Assembly (NCBI GenBank): GCA_022843925.1 | Contig: JALHMS010000038.1 | Span: 1 to 38,299, forward strand | Source: Burkholderiales bacterium | GTDB lineage: Bacteria > Pseudomonadota > Gammaproteobacteria > Burkholderiales > Ga0077523 | DNA: 38,299 bases | Reading direction: 5' to 3' | Part shown: positions 9,250 through 18,473 of the stretch, one piece after another | How positions within the stretch are numbered: position 1 is the stretch's first letter | Layout of the letters: every line of letters begins with the position of its first letter | The notes under the pieces: generated by a model | Told to the model about the DNA's origin: nothing | The model's database searches: none | Seen by the model: the letters and a program-made list of their open reading frames with translations, nothing else | Translations under genes and position numbers: made by a program

Positions 9250-10260
9250 GCTGATGCGACAGGGGCAACACGAAACCGTACACACGAAGCCGGAGGCCCG
9301 GCATGTCCGGTCGGGGTACGGTGGATCGCGGGGACAAGCGCCCGGTTCCAGGGGTCGGTCGAAGCATCCGAGATTCCGCCGCCAGAATCGCCGTGAGCCG
9401 AGGAGCCTCGTTGAGGCAACGTCGGCCCAGTGGCCCCGCACACGTTCGCCGTTTCTTGCCCTGCTCTTGCGCTGCGACGACGGCGAGCAACCTGGTCGTC
9501 CCTCCGTTCCCGGTGTCCCGCTACGCGAGTCTTGTCGGCGACGTTGCTCGCGCCGTCCGCTCCAGAGGGGGCATGACCGTCCGGAGCGGCCGCGAAGTCT
9601 TCGAGGGTGGCCTGACGGGGCAGGTGCGACACAGGTCCTACAGGGGTAATGCCTGCCTTGCGTACGCCTTGCCCATTTCTGCCTCGGTCTTGCCCATGGT
9701 TCGCACATTTTCGACCCGGTCTTGCCCTCGCCGGCAGCGTTGAATCATGGTGACGACCTCGACGGACTCGCGTCGCCGGGTCTTCTTTCGAATGGTCTGA
9801 GAAGGTCGCGCCGACCCATTCCCGACCCACCTGCCGATTCAGTTCTGACCCGGGTGTTGCTTTCGACGGTATGGCCATTGAGTCGTCAGAGCACGTTGAT
9901 CAGATGGCCCACGCTTACCAACCCGAGGGCGGGCGCTCGCTCGGGCCAGTTCCACGGCTACCAGCACGGCGTCCATACCGGTCGCGGGGGCTGCCACTAC
10001 CTACCCATGGCGCGATCGCTAAGGGGTCTGCACAGCGGTGCGGCAGGTTCGCGCTGCCAGCCGTACCGCGTCCGACACTCGCCGCTCGTACCATTCCCCT
10101 GACGCGCTGTCCGGATTGAGGGGAGCCACTTCCGTCCTCTCGCGCTTGTGGCAGGCCTCGCGTGACGGATACATTCGGCGTCGCGAACTCGCTGCCGTCC
10201 GTCGGTGGCGCGGCACTGTCCGCTATCGTACGAACGAACGACGAAACCGAACGAGCCACC
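9250..10260. other. About 1 kb without a recognisable gene
   Basis: All six frames here give arginine/proline-rich or interrupted translations. A minus-strand frame (9237-9878) stays open and includes PRQATLEDFAAAPDGHA, but I recognise no family and the composition is that of random GC-rich sequence. Around 9660-9735 the minus strand repeats GGCAAGACCG twice with a third variant copy. The interval presumably contains the vapBC promoter at its left end and the promoter of the first caspase gene at its right end. It may be the remains of a mobile element, but no inverted ends were seen. Confidence 0.35.
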
Positions 10261-12140
10261 ATGCCGCTACTGCGCCCCTCGCGATCTTCCTGCTTCTGGC
10301 ATTCAGCGCGGGCGGTCCCGCGCAGGCTGCCCGACTCGCTCTGGTGATCGGCAACGACAGCTACAGCCGCGTCGAATCGTTGAGGAACGCTCGCGCGGAT
10401 GCGAAGGCAATGGCCAGGGCGCTCGAGGCGGCGGGGTTTCGCGTCAGTCTGGCGCTCGACCAGGATCAGAGCGCCATGAAGGCCGCGCTGCGCCGGTTCA
10501 AGGCGTCGCTCGCCGGCGGTGACGAGGCCGTGTTCTTCTACGCCGGGCACGGCGTCGAACTGGGTGGCGTGAACTACCTGCTGCCCACCGACATCCGCGA
10601 CGACAGCGACGATCAACTGCAGGACGACGCGATCCCGCTGCAACGGGTGTTGAGCGACCTCGCACAGCAGAAGCCGAAGTTCTCGCTGGCCATCATCGAT
10701 GCGTGCCGCGACGACCCCTTCAAAGGCAACGGGCGAACCGTAGGTACGCGGGGGTTAATGCCGGCAACCGCGGCCACCGGGCAGATGGTCATCTACTCGG
10801 CAGGCGCTGGTCAGAGGGCACTGGACCGCCTGAACGACGCGGACAAGTCGCCAAACGGAGTGTTTACCCGAGTGTTCGTGAAGGCAATGGAGAAGGAAGG
10901 CATGCAGGTTCACGAATTGGTGCGAAACGTCCGGCAGGAAGTGGCCCGACTCGCCTCGGGCGCGGGCCGTGAACAGGTACCTGCGCTGTACGACCAAGCC
11001 ATCGGAGACTTCTACTTCCGGCGGATCACAAACCCGACGGGGGAAGCATCGGACAAGGCTGCGCCTGTGTTGGCACCGATGGATGACCTAGATTTGGAGG
11101 GGCAGAGCTGGGGAGATGCAATACGGTTGGAGAACTACGAGGCTTACCTGAGGCAGTACCCGAAGGGGCGGTATGCGTCACTGGCACATGCGGCGAAGAA
11201 AAAATTAGACGAGCCGGCCAGCGAGATAACGGCTTCGGGACAAAAAGCTCAGAGCCAAGCCGAGTTCGCAGCGTACGAATCGGCAATGCAGTCGCGAACG
11301 CGAGATTCACTTGAGACGTACATGAGCGCGTATCCAACGGGGAACTACCGGGCTTTGGTCGCGGCGGCATTGGACGCCTTGCCCGTTGGTTCGGCTGCTG
11401 GCGCGGCGGAGAATCGCCGAGCTGCCTACCGGCCGGGGCAAGTGTTTCGGGAATGCGCGGAATGTCCCGAGGTAGTGGTGCTACCTAGCGGCGAGTACGA
11501 GATGGGTAGCCGCATGGGAGAAGGTTTTGGCGACGAACGTCCGACTCGTCGGGTGAGGATTTCTGGGTTTGCTTTGGGAAGGTACGAAGTGACCCAGGGG
11601 CAGTGGCGTGCGTTGATGGGACGCAACCCGAGCTACTTCGCCAAATGCGGGGACGACTGTCCAGTGGAGCATGTGACTTGGGAGGATGCGAAGACCTATC
11701 TTCAGAAGCTGAACGAAAAGGTGACCGGGCGGGCAGACGGTCCGTATCGGCTACCAAGTGAATCGGAGTGGGAGTACGGGTGTCGTGGCGGGAAGAGACA
11801 CGAGCACTGTGGTGGCGACGATGTTGACCGCGTGGCATGGTTCGAAGGAAACAGCAGGAACGAGAGCCACCGCGTTGGTGGCAAGGCGCGCAATGCCTAT
11901 GGTTTGCATGACATGAGCGGGAACATTCGGGAATGGGTGGAGGACTGTTGGAACGATGACTACACCGGCGCCCCCCAAGATGGAAGTGCGTGGACAAGGA
12001 TCAATTGCTCCAGGCGCGTGGTTCGCGGGGGTGGCTGGAACAACATTTACGCCAGCGTGCGCGCAGCCAGAAGGCAAAGTTATATGCCCGACGGCCGGGA
12101 CATCGACCTGGGCTTCCGGGTCGCGAGGACGTTACCGTAG
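10261..12140 (+). CDS. Caspase-like (metacaspase p20) protease fused to FGE/SUMF1 domain, exported; apparent frameshift at start
   Basis: The coding frame from about 10279 to the TAG at 12140 encodes a signal-peptide core (LAIFLLLAFSAGGPAQA), a caspase p20 domain (residues about 25-245), a linker with YEAYLRQYPKGRYASLA-type repeats and a C-terminal formylglycine-generating-enzyme/sulfatase-modifying-factor domain (about 395-626; SGEYEMGS, RLPSESEWEY, NIREWVEDC, GFRVAR). The catalytic His is in YAGHGVE (about residue 97) and the Cys in DACRDDPF (about 148). No ATG lies in frame near the signal peptide. ATG 10261 is one base out of phase, and adding one C to the C4 run at 10275-10278 would give MPLLRPLAIFLLLAF, a normal signal peptide. 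The frame is otherwise open back to 10038. So the gene is either mutated, a sequencing error, or starts unusually. It is paralogous to the next gene, and both probably act in the periplasm. Confidence 0.8.
10275..10278 (+). other. Probable one-base contraction in C-run (frameshift site)
   Basis: CCCC at this point separates the phase of ATG 10261 from the phase of the caspase-FGE frame. Five Cs would restore one continuous protein with a signal peptide closely matching that of the downstream paralogue. See the caspase entry. Confidence 0.55.
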
Positions 12141-12447
12141 CAGTGGCAGCCTGTTTCCTGTCGAGCTGCCCCTGTACCGATGCAAGCTGATCGAGTTGAA
12201 CGCTGATTTTGCGGCGGCATCCACGGCACTTGACGTGGCGAACGTCGGGCACCAGCGCCACGAACTGATCGGGCGGCAATTCGTGACGTCGGGCGACATC
12301 GGGGATCACGGTTTCGTCGACGTGGCATTGGGCGACACCGTAGTGGATGCCCCGGTGGTCGAGGCGACGCTGTCGTACACCACGAAGCCACGCTGATCCG
12401 AATGGTCCTTGCCTTCCGACGCCCCACCAAGCGACCCTGTTGAATCT
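12141..12447. other. Gap between the two caspase-FGE genes
   Basis: 307 bp. A plus-strand frame that overlaps the end of the first gene stays open to 12396, and a minus-strand frame reads through with a KCRGCRR segment, but neither has a start with a ribosome binding site or a family signature I can name. The gap may hold a promoter for the second caspase gene; no clear -10/-35 was found. The length argues against tight translational coupling of the two paralogues. Confidence 0.35.
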
Positions 12448-14295
12448 ATGCGCCGCCACCACCACGCCCTCGCACTGATCGTCATCCTCCTCGGCCTTCT
12501 GGCCACCACCGCGCATGCGGCGCGCGTGGCACTCGTGATCGGCAACGACACGTACGCCAACGTCGCCCGACTCAAGAATGCGCGGGCAGACGCGAAGGCG
12601 ATGGCCAAAGCGCTGGAGGGGTCCGGGTTCCGCGTCATGCTCGTGATGGATGCAGACCGGGAGGCGATGAACGAGGCCCTGAGGAGGTTCCGAGCAAGCA
12701 TCGTCGGGGGTGACGAAACGGTGTTCTCGTATGCGGGCCATGCGGTGGAGCTCGACGGCGTGAATTACTTGCTACCCACCGACATCCGCGACGACAACGA
12801 CGAACGCGTCGCCAACGACGCCCTGCCGCTGCAGCGCGTACTGAGCGGACTTGCACAACAGAAGCAGCGGTTCTCGTTGGTGATCATCGACGCTTGCCGG
12901 GACAACCCCTTCGCAGGGAAGACCCGCAACGTCGCCACGCGGGGTCTCGTGCCGACGGCCATGGCGGTAAAGGGGCAGATGATCATCTACTCGGCCGGGG
13001 CAGGTCAGCGAGCACTCGACCGGTTGCGTGCCGATGATCCGTCACCGAACAGCGTGTTCACGCGAGTGTTCGTGCGGGAGATCGAGAAGAGTGGTCAGCC
13101 CGTACACGAGGTGGTACGTCTCGTGAAGGACGAAGTGATGCGGCTGGCCGAGAGCGTGGGGCACGAGCAGATGCCCGCGATCTACGACCAGTCGGTGGGG
13201 ACGTTCTACTTCCGTGGTAGCGACAGCGCGAAGACCATACCGACCGTGCCGACGACTCCGGCGTTGAGCATGGATGCCGACGAGCAGATCTGGCAGGAGG
13301 CGAAGCGTCTAGAGACGGTGGAAGGGTACGAGGCTTACCTGGAGGCGTACCCGAAGGGCAAGTACGCAGCGATGGCGAGGGCTGCGAAGAAGAAGCTGAC
13401 GGTCGTGGCGTCGGCCGCGCCGACCACAGCAGCCGCAGCCGAGATATCCATGACGGGGAAAACCTTCCGCGACTGTCCCACGTGTCCGGAGATGGTGGTG
13501 ATTCCCTCTGGCGAGTACCGCATGGGAAGTCCTTCGTTCGAGGCCGGGCGGCGTGACGACGAAGGCCCGGTGCACCCGGTGCGGGTGAAAAGCTTCGCAC
13601 TTGGGAAACGGGAAGTGACGCGCGGCGAGTTTCGACGGTTCGTGCTGGCAACAGGGCGTTCGGTGGGCAACTGCGCTGTCATCGAGGGCACAACGATGAA
13701 GATCGACCCCGCACGGAGCTGGGCAAACCACAACCATGGTTACTACACTCAGACGGATGATCATCCAGTGGCGTGCGTCAGCTTTGACGATGCGCAGGCG
13801 TACGCGTTGTGGCTGGGGACGATGACGGGCAAGCCGTATCGACTGCCGAGCGAATCCGAATGGGAGTACGCAGCGAGGGGAGGAGGGCAAGACTCGAGGT
13901 ATTGGGGCAATGGCGAGAGGGCAGCGTGTCAGTACGCGAACGTGGCGGACGAGACAGCGAAACGGAGGTTCAACTGGAGTCCTACTTTTGACTGCGAGGA
14001 CAAGTACGCGGGTACGGCACCAGTGGGGTCGTACAAGCCGAATGCGTTTGGCTTGTTCGATATGTTGGGGAATGTCCGGGAATGGGTCGAGGACTGTTAC
14101 CACGAGACCTACGATGACGCGCCGACGGATGCACGTGCTTGGGTGAGCGGAGACGGTGAATGTGCACTTCGCGTGAACCGGGGTGGTGCGTTTGACCGCG
14201 AACCCGCGTTCGTTCGTTCGGCTGCTCGCAGCCTCTTCCCCTATCACGTCGGCGACGCCAACCTGGGTTTTCGTATTGCCAGATCGCTTCCTTGA
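12448..14295 (+). CDS. Caspase-like protease fused to FGE/SUMF1 domain, exported (second paralogue)
   Basis: A 615-residue protein from ATG 12448. Residues 1-24 form a signal peptide (MRRHHHALALIVILLGLLA, ending TAHA). The caspase p20 domain spans about 25-255: VALVIGNDTYANV, catalytic His at 98 in YAGHAVE and catalytic Cys at 150 in DACRDNPF. The usual Gly after the His is Ala here, which could affect the oxyanion region; the dyad itself is intact. A linker with EGYEAYLEAYPKGKYAAMA precedes the FGE/SUMF1 domain (about 341-615; PSGEYRMGS, LGKREVTRGEFRRFV, RLPSESEWEYAARGG, LGNVREWVEDC, LGFRIARSLP). FGE-type domains of this kind adopt a C-type-lectin-like fold and often bind ligands rather than oxidise cysteine. 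Related caspase-plus-ligand-binding proteins are suspected to execute cell death or processing in conflict systems; the target here is unknown. Confidence 0.88.
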   Translation: MRRHHHALALIVILLGLLATTAHAARVALVIGNDTYANVARLKNARADAKAMAKALEGSGFRVMLVMDADREAMNEALRRFRASIVGGDETVFSYAGHAVELDGVNYLLPTDIRDDNDERVANDALPLQRVLSGLAQQKQRFSLVIIDACRDNPFAGKTRNVATRGLVPTAMAVKGQMIIYSAGAGQRALDRLRADDPSPNSVFTRVFVREIEKSGQPVHEVVRLVKDEVMRLAESVGHEQMPAIYDQSVGTFYFRGSDSAKTIPTVPTTPALSMDADEQIWQEAKRLETVEGYEAYLEAYPKGKYAAMARAAKKKLTVVASAAPTTAAAAEISMTGKTFRDCPTCPEMVVIPSGEYRMGSPSFEAGRRDDEGPVHPVRVKSFALGKREVTRGEFRRFVLATGRSVGNCAVIEGTTMKIDPARSWANHNHGYYTQTDDHPVACVSFDDAQAYALWLGTMTGKPYRLPSESEWEYAARGGGQDSRYWGNGERAACQYANVADETAKRRFNWSPTFDCEDKYAGTAPVGSYKPNAFGLFDMLGNVREWVEDCYHETYDDAPTDARAWVSGDGECALRVNRGGAFDREPAFVRSAARSLFPYHVGDANLGFRIARSLP

Positions 14296-14522
14296 GAACG
14301 GCCGCGTCGGCCCTTATGCCTTGCAGTGCGCCCGGGGACGCGGGGCGCGGAGAGCCGCTGAAATTGGGTGCATTTGCTGGATCTGGTGGAACCGCGGCTC
14401 AGCGCCTCCGCAATTCGACTGCGAACAGTGGCGGTTCTGAAGATTGACGGTCGCCTATTGAAGTTCAAAATGCCGTCCAATTTCATCAATACTCACGCCA
14501 TCACCACGAACCTCGAGCTCCA

Positions 14523-16076
14523 ATGTCATCCGACCTCGTCGCCATCGAAAACCGTCTCTGGGCTGCGGCTGATCAGCTCTGGGCCAATACCGGCCTGAAG
14601 CCCGCGGAGTTCTCGACTCCGGTCCTTGGCCTGATCTTTCTGCGGTACGCCGACAAGCGATTCGGCGAAGCCTCCACCGCTCTCCTCGCGAAGGGCCTGG
14701 ACGCGGACGAATTGGAGGCGATGGACTACCAGGCCGAGGGCGTGCTTTATCTGCCGGACGAAGCCCGGTTCTCGCACCTCCTGACGCTGACCGAGGGTGC
14801 CAACCTGGGGAAGGCCATCGCCACCGCGATGGCGCTGGTGGAAGAGTACAACCCCGAACTGAAAGGCGTGCTGCCGCGCGGTTACAACCTGTTGCCCAAT
14901 GCCACGCTGGTAGAACTCCTGCGCCTGCTGGCGCCGCTGGATCTGGAGGGAGATGCCTTCGGCAAGGTGTACGAGTACTTCCTCGGTAACTTCGCGCTGA
15001 AGGAGGGCCAGAAAGGCGGCGTGTTCTACACGCCCACCAGCATCGTGCGGCTGATCGTCGAGATCCTGCAGCCTTTCCATGGCCGCATCTTCGACCCGGC
15101 CTGCGGCTCGGGCGGCATGTTCGTCCAGTCGGCTGCCTTCGTGCAGCGCCACCAGAAGAACGCCACCCGCGAACTCACCGTGTTCGGCACGGAGAAGGCC
15201 AGCGACACCGTGAAGCTGGCCAAGATGAACCTGGCGGTGCACGGCCTGTCGGGTGACGTGCGCGAAGCCAACACCTACTACGAAGACCCGCACAAGGCGC
15301 TGGGTCGGTTCGATTTCGTGATGGCCAATCCGCCGTTCAACGTCTCCGGCGTGGACAAGGACAGGCTGAAGGACGACGCCCGCTTCGCACTGGGACTGCC
15401 GACCACGGACAACGCCAACTACCTGTGGATCCAGCTCTTCGCGTCCAGCCTCAACGAGAACGGGCGCGCCGGCTTCGTGATGGCCAACTCGGCGGGCGAC
15501 GCGCGCGGCAGCGAACTGGAGATCCGCAAGAAGCTGATCCAGAGCGGCGCGGTGGACGTGATCGTCAGCGTCGGCTCCAACTTCTTCTACACCGTGACGC
15601 TTCCCTGCACGTTGTGGTTCTTCGACCGCGCCAAGGCCCGCGGGCCACGCAAGGACAAGGTGCTGTTCCTCGACGCGCGGCCGTACTTCAAGCAGGTGAG
15701 CCGTGCAATCCGCGAGTTCACGCCTGAGCAACTGGAGTTCCTGGCCAATGTCGTGCGGCTGTACCGGGGCGAAGCCCCGGAGTTTGCTGACGGCAGCAAG
15801 GCGATGTTGGTGGAGAAGTTCCCGACGATGGCCTACGCAGACGCGGCGGGGCTTTGCAAGGTAGCCACCTCCGCCGACATCGAGGGCCAGGGGTGGAGCT
15901 TCAATCCCGGTCGGTATGTAGGGGTCGGCGAGCGGGAAGCCGAGGACGTGGACTACCTGACCAAGCTTGAGGCACTGGCCGAGGAGTTCGAGGCGCTTGG
16001 TCTGGAAGCGCGCGCGCACGAAGTTGTCGTTGGCGAGAACTTGGCACTGCTGATTGGTGGCGCCAGTGGGAGTTGA
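14523..16076 (+). CDS. hsdM: Type I restriction-modification system DNA methyltransferase subunit (HsdM)
   Basis: This 517-residue protein has the complete N6-adenine methyltransferase layout of the M subunit. It opens with the HsdM N-terminal helical domain (residues about 5-140; [18 protein letters not shown]), then [18 protein letters not shown], the SAM-binding motif [11 protein letters not shown] (about 190-200) and the catalytic NPPF (about 269-272). HsdM pairs with HsdS to methylate adenine at the site HsdS recognises, and joins HsdR to form the restriction enzyme. It is the first gene of the locus and overlaps the start of hsdS, so the two are coupled. The 227-bp gap upstream probably contains the promoter (a TTGACG hexamer at 14444 is a weak -35 candidate). 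GC content matches the chromosome flanks better than the 22-27 kb part of the island. Confidence 0.95.
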   Translation: MSSDLVAIENRLWAAADQLWANTGLKPAEFSTPVLGLIFLRYADKRFGEASTALLAKGLDADELEAMDYQAEGVLYLPDEARFSHLLTLTEGANLGKAIATAMALVEEYNPELKGVLPRGYNLLPNATLVELLRLLAPLDLEGDAFGKVYEYFLGNFALKEGQKGGVFYTPTSIVRLIVEILQPFHGRIFDPACGSGGMFVQSAAFVQRHQKNATRELTVFGTEKASDTVKLAKMNLAVHGLSGDVREANTYYEDPHKALGRFDFVMANPPFNVSGVDKDRLKDDARFALGLPTTDNANYLWIQLFASSLNENGRAGFVMANSAGDARGSELEIRKKLIQSGAVDVIVSVGSNFFYTVTLPCTLWFFDRAKARGPRKDKVLFLDARPYFKQVSRAIREFTPEQLEFLANVVRLYRGEAPEFADGSKAMLVEKFPTMAYADAAGLCKVATSADIEGQGWSFNPGRYVGVGEREAEDVDYLTKLEALAEEFEALGLEARAHEVVVGENLALLIGGASGS

Positions 16077-17298
16077 ACAGCCGCTTTTCCTGCATGAGGA
16101 TGAGCTCCCTGCGATACCAAGTGGCTGGCAGTGGGCGCGTAGCGATTCGCTGGTAATCCCACTCAAGCCCGGGAAGCTCTTCGACACGAAGACCATTGCC
16201 CCGACGGGAGCGGTTCCGGTGTTGAATCAGTCCGAAAGTGGCTTTCTTGGTCATCACGATGAAGAGCCAGGGGTTGTTGCCTCGCCCAGCGCGCCGGTCG
16301 TTACGTTTGCGAACCACACTTGTGCCCTGCGCTTGGTGAGGCACCCCTTCTCAGCCATTCAAAACATCTTTCCAAAGGTCGGTCAGGCAGGTGTTTGCGA
16401 CACGGTCTGGTTCTACTACGCGCTTCTGGGGCGAGTTCGCACCAATGAGTACAAGGGCCATCACCCGCTCTTTCGTGACGCCTTCGTTCCCGTGCCACCG
16501 ATCGCCATACAACGTCGCGTCGCCTCGATCCTCTCTGCCTACGACGACCTGATCGAGAACAACACGCGGCGCATCGCGATCCTGGAGGAGATGGCCCGGC
16601 GCATCTACGAGGAGTGGTTCGTCCGCTTCCGCTTTCCCGGTCACGAGGGCGTGCGGATGGTCGAGTCTGAGTTGGGCTTGGTGCCGGAGGGATGGCCGGT
16701 CCTGGCAGCTTCAACAGCGATGGACATCAACCCGAGCACAAAGGTACCCAAGGAGGGCTTGAAGCCATTCTTGGCAATGAACTGCCTGTCGGACGGTTCG
16801 ATGCTGATCGACACCGCTGGTGAGCGTGAGGGTAACAGCGGGTCGAAGTTTCGCAACGGCGACACGTTGTTCGCGCGGATCACGCCTTGCCTTGAAAACG
16901 GTAAGACTGGGTTCGTCCAGTTCCTGCCGAGTGACGACGCCGTCGCCTTCGGTTCGACGGAGTTCATCGTGCTCCGCTCCCGAACCCTGACACCAGAGTT
17001 CGTGTACCTGCTCGCGCGCTCCGATGCCTTTCGCGACAACGCGATCAAGAGCATGTCGGGCGCATCGGGACGGCAGCGTGTCCGCGAGGCGTGCTTCGAT
17101 ACGTTCCTGTTGCCCAATCCGGACCAGGAGACACTAGCGAGGTTCGCGGCTGTGACCCGGCCGATGTTTCACCTTGTTCAATCGCTGGCGCTCAAGAACT
17201 CGAACCTCCGTGCGACCCGCGACCTGTTGCTCCCCAAGCTGATCTCCGGCGAACTGGACGTGTCGGCCCTTCCTGAACTGGAAACGGTTTCCGCATGA
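16066..17298 (+). CDS. hsdS: Type I restriction-modification specificity subunit (HsdS)
   Basis: The gene overlaps the hsdM stop. GTG 16066 has GGTGG six bases upstream; TTG 16054 and GTG 16057 are alternatives that change the N-terminus by three or four residues. The roughly 410-residue protein has two target-recognition domains. The first covers about residues 10-150 and is followed by a conserved helical spacer ([20 protein letters not shown], then [20 protein letters not shown]). The second covers about 205-365 and ends in the second helical repeat ([20 protein letters not shown]). Each domain reads one half of a bipartite DNA site, and the spacer helices set the distance between halves. 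The sequence recognised cannot be predicted here. Downstream lies a convergent PIN-toxin gene rather than hsdR. Confidence 0.93.
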   Translation: MGVEQPLFLHEDELPAIPSGWQWARSDSLVIPLKPGKLFDTKTIAPTGAVPVLNQSESGFLGHHDEEPGVVASPSAPVVTFANHTCALRLVRHPFSAIQNIFPKVGQAGVCDTVWFYYALLGRVRTNEYKGHHPLFRDAFVPVPPIAIQRRVASILSAYDDLIENNTRRIAILEEMARRIYEEWFVRFRFPGHEGVRMVESELGLVPEGWPVLAASTAMDINPSTKVPKEGLKPFLAMNCLSDGSMLIDTAGEREGNSGSKFRNGDTLFARITPCLENGKTGFVQFLPSDDAVAFGSTEFIVLRSRTLTPEFVYLLARSDAFRDNAIKSMSGASGRQRVREACFDTFLLPNPDQETLARFAAVTRPMFHLVQSLALKNSNLRATRDLLLPKLISGELDVSALPELETVSA

Positions 17299-17327
17299 AC
17301 TTATCCGCCCGACGTCGTGGCCACCCC

Positions 17328-17348
17328 ACCTGTCCGGGCGGGACAGGT
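17328..17348. terminator. GC-rich hairpin between convergent hsdS and PIN-toxin genes
   Basis: ACCTGTCC and GGACAGGT form an 8-bp stem around a GGGCG loop in the short space between the two stop codons. There is no T-run on either side, so it would act as a hairpin block or RNA-stabilising end rather than a classical intrinsic terminator. A second stem (GCGGCC/GGCCGC, 17350-17372) follows and reaches into the toxin's last codons. Confidence 0.35.
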
Positions 17349-17360
17349 TGCGGCCAACGG

Positions 17361-17930
17361 TCAACCGGCCGCGAACAACTCACGCAGTGCCATGGCCGTT
17401 TCCGGCAAGCCGCAGCGTTCCAGGTGACCGATGAAGAGGTCGGGCGTGGTGGGTGGATGTGCCCACGCGGCCAACATCGTCTCCATGCGAGCGCGTACGA
17501 CGGCCGGCGACAGGTCGACCAGGTGGCGCAGAAAGGTGTCGGGGTGCTGCGGTCTGATGCCGTGGCCGGCCAGCACGTCCTCAGGAAAGTCGCGTTCGTT
17601 GAAGGTGACAATCACCTCGGCCTTGGCGCGGATGGCGGCGGCCAGCACATGGCGGTCATCGGGGTCGGGCAGCGTCAGTGCGGGTATCAGCACGTCGTGG
17701 CCACGGACGCACGCATCGGGCAACGCTTCGTCCATCGCAGCCCGGCGCCTTTCCAGCCTATGCAAGGCAATGTCGGGTCGGGCGGCCTGAACGGAGCGCA
17801 TCCACTCGGCGTGGATCTCGGCGCTCCAGGCCGGGCGGAACAGGCGCGCGTCGGCCAACTCCAGCAGCAGGCTGGTCAGCGGGTAGCTGTGCAAGACATT
17901 CGCGTCCAGCACCGCGGTGAAGTGGCTCAC
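17361..17930 (-). CDS. PIN-domain toxin protein
   Basis: A 189-residue protein starting at GTG 17930 (no strong ribosome binding site), 24 bases after the stop of the HTH gene upstream, so translated from the same transcript. PIN motifs are AVLDANVLHSYPL (first acidic residue near 9), IHAEWMRSV (second), LPDPDDRHVLAAAI (third) and EVIVTFNERDFP (fourth), giving the usual metal-binding set. The C-terminal 50 residues (VVRARMETMLAAW to LRELFAAG) form a helical extension found in this PIN subfamily rather than in VapC. Inferred role: an RNase toxin held by the HTH partner. The pair is inserted between hsdS and hsdR in the opposite orientation, a known habit of RM-linked toxin-antitoxin modules. 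Confidence 0.85.
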   Translation of the reverse strand: MSHFTAVLDANVLHSYPLTSLLLELADARLFRPAWSAEIHAEWMRSVQAARPDIALHRLERRRAAMDEALPDACVRGHDVLIPALTLPDPDDRHVLAAAIRAKAEVIVTFNERDFPEDVLAGHGIRPQHPDTFLRHLVDLSPAVVRARMETMLAAWAHPPTTPDLFIGHLERCGLPETAMALRELFAAG

Positions 17931-17954
17931 GGGAAGGGGGGCCCGGGAGTTCCG

Positions 17955-18407
17955 TCAGAGACCCAGTTCCTGGTCGATGCGAGCCAACTCGTCCAGCGCG
18001 CTGCGTCTGCGCGCGCGATCCTGCTCGTCGAAACGCAGCAAGTCTTCGAACGCCACGCGGCGCCGTGTGCCCACCTTCCGCGCAGGCAGTTTGTTCTGTT
18101 CGATCAGCGCCACCACGTAGGGGCGCGAGACGTTCAGGTAGTCGGCCACTTCCTGGGTCGTGAGCTCAGCGCGCTGCGGCACCAGGGTGATCGCGCGCCC
18201 CTGCCCCAGTTGCGTGAGCATGTCGATGAACAGCCGCAGCGCTCCCGGTGGGAACGAGATCATCTCGTGCCGATTGTCGTCAGTCACCAAACGAAGTGGT
18301 TGCATGTCGTCGGGCAGCAGCCGCGCCAGTTGCCGGCTGGCTTCGCGGGCTTGAGCGATCTCGTCTTCGTTGGGGAGTCGGGGCGGATTGCGGTTTGCGG
18401 TGGCCAT
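17955..18407 (-). CDS. HTH (excisionase/MerR-type) antitoxin partner of the PIN toxin
   Basis: A 150-residue protein from ATG 18407, with GGAG about eight bases upstream; an in-frame ATG eight codons further up is less likely. The N-terminal 90 residues are mostly helical and resemble the dimerisation part of PIN-partner antitoxins (EISFPPGALRLFI-like segment at about 45-65). The C-terminal part holds an excisionase-type winged helix (ELTTQEVADYLNVSRPYVVA, then KVGTRRRVAFEDLLRF). These proteins bind DNA and block the toxin; autorepression is likely. The right-hand upstream region contains tandem repeats that could be its operator. Assignment as antitoxin rests on the HTH family plus its position directly ahead of the PIN gene. 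Confidence 0.82.
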   Translation of the reverse strand: MATANRNPPRLPNEDEIAQAREASRQLARLLPDDMQPLRLVTDDNRHEMISFPPGALRLFIDMLTQLGQGRAITLVPQRAELTTQEVADYLNVSRPYVVALIEQNKLPARKVGTRRRVAFEDLLRFDEQDRARRRSALDELARIDQELGL

Positions 18408-18421
18408 GGCGGCGTCTCCGG

Positions 18422-18473
18422 TGCACTGCACTGCAATTTAGCACGCGAACGAAACGAACGAAACGAACGAATC
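18422..18473. repeat. Tandem repeats upstream of the HTH antitoxin gene
   Basis: TGCACTGCACTGCA (5-bp period, 18422-18435) is followed by three copies of a 9-bp unit, GAACGAAAC, GAACGAAAC, GAACGAATC (18447-18473). They lie 15-66 bp upstream of the antitoxin start, exactly where its promoter and operator should be, so binding sites for the HTH protein are the simplest guess. Confidence 0.6.

Noticed and set aside
12150-12400. Minus-strand reading with VARRHELPPDQF, resembling an IS66 OrfA helix-turn-helix
   Set aside because: The match is short, surrounding residues do not fit IS66, and no inverted ends or companion genes are nearby.
11990-14295. Possible diversity-generating retroelement target (variable C-terminal FGE domains)
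   Set aside because: The two C-terminal segments differ at all base types and lack the AAY-biased, otherwise identical pattern of retroelement variable repeats. No reverse transcriptase or template repeat is in the window.
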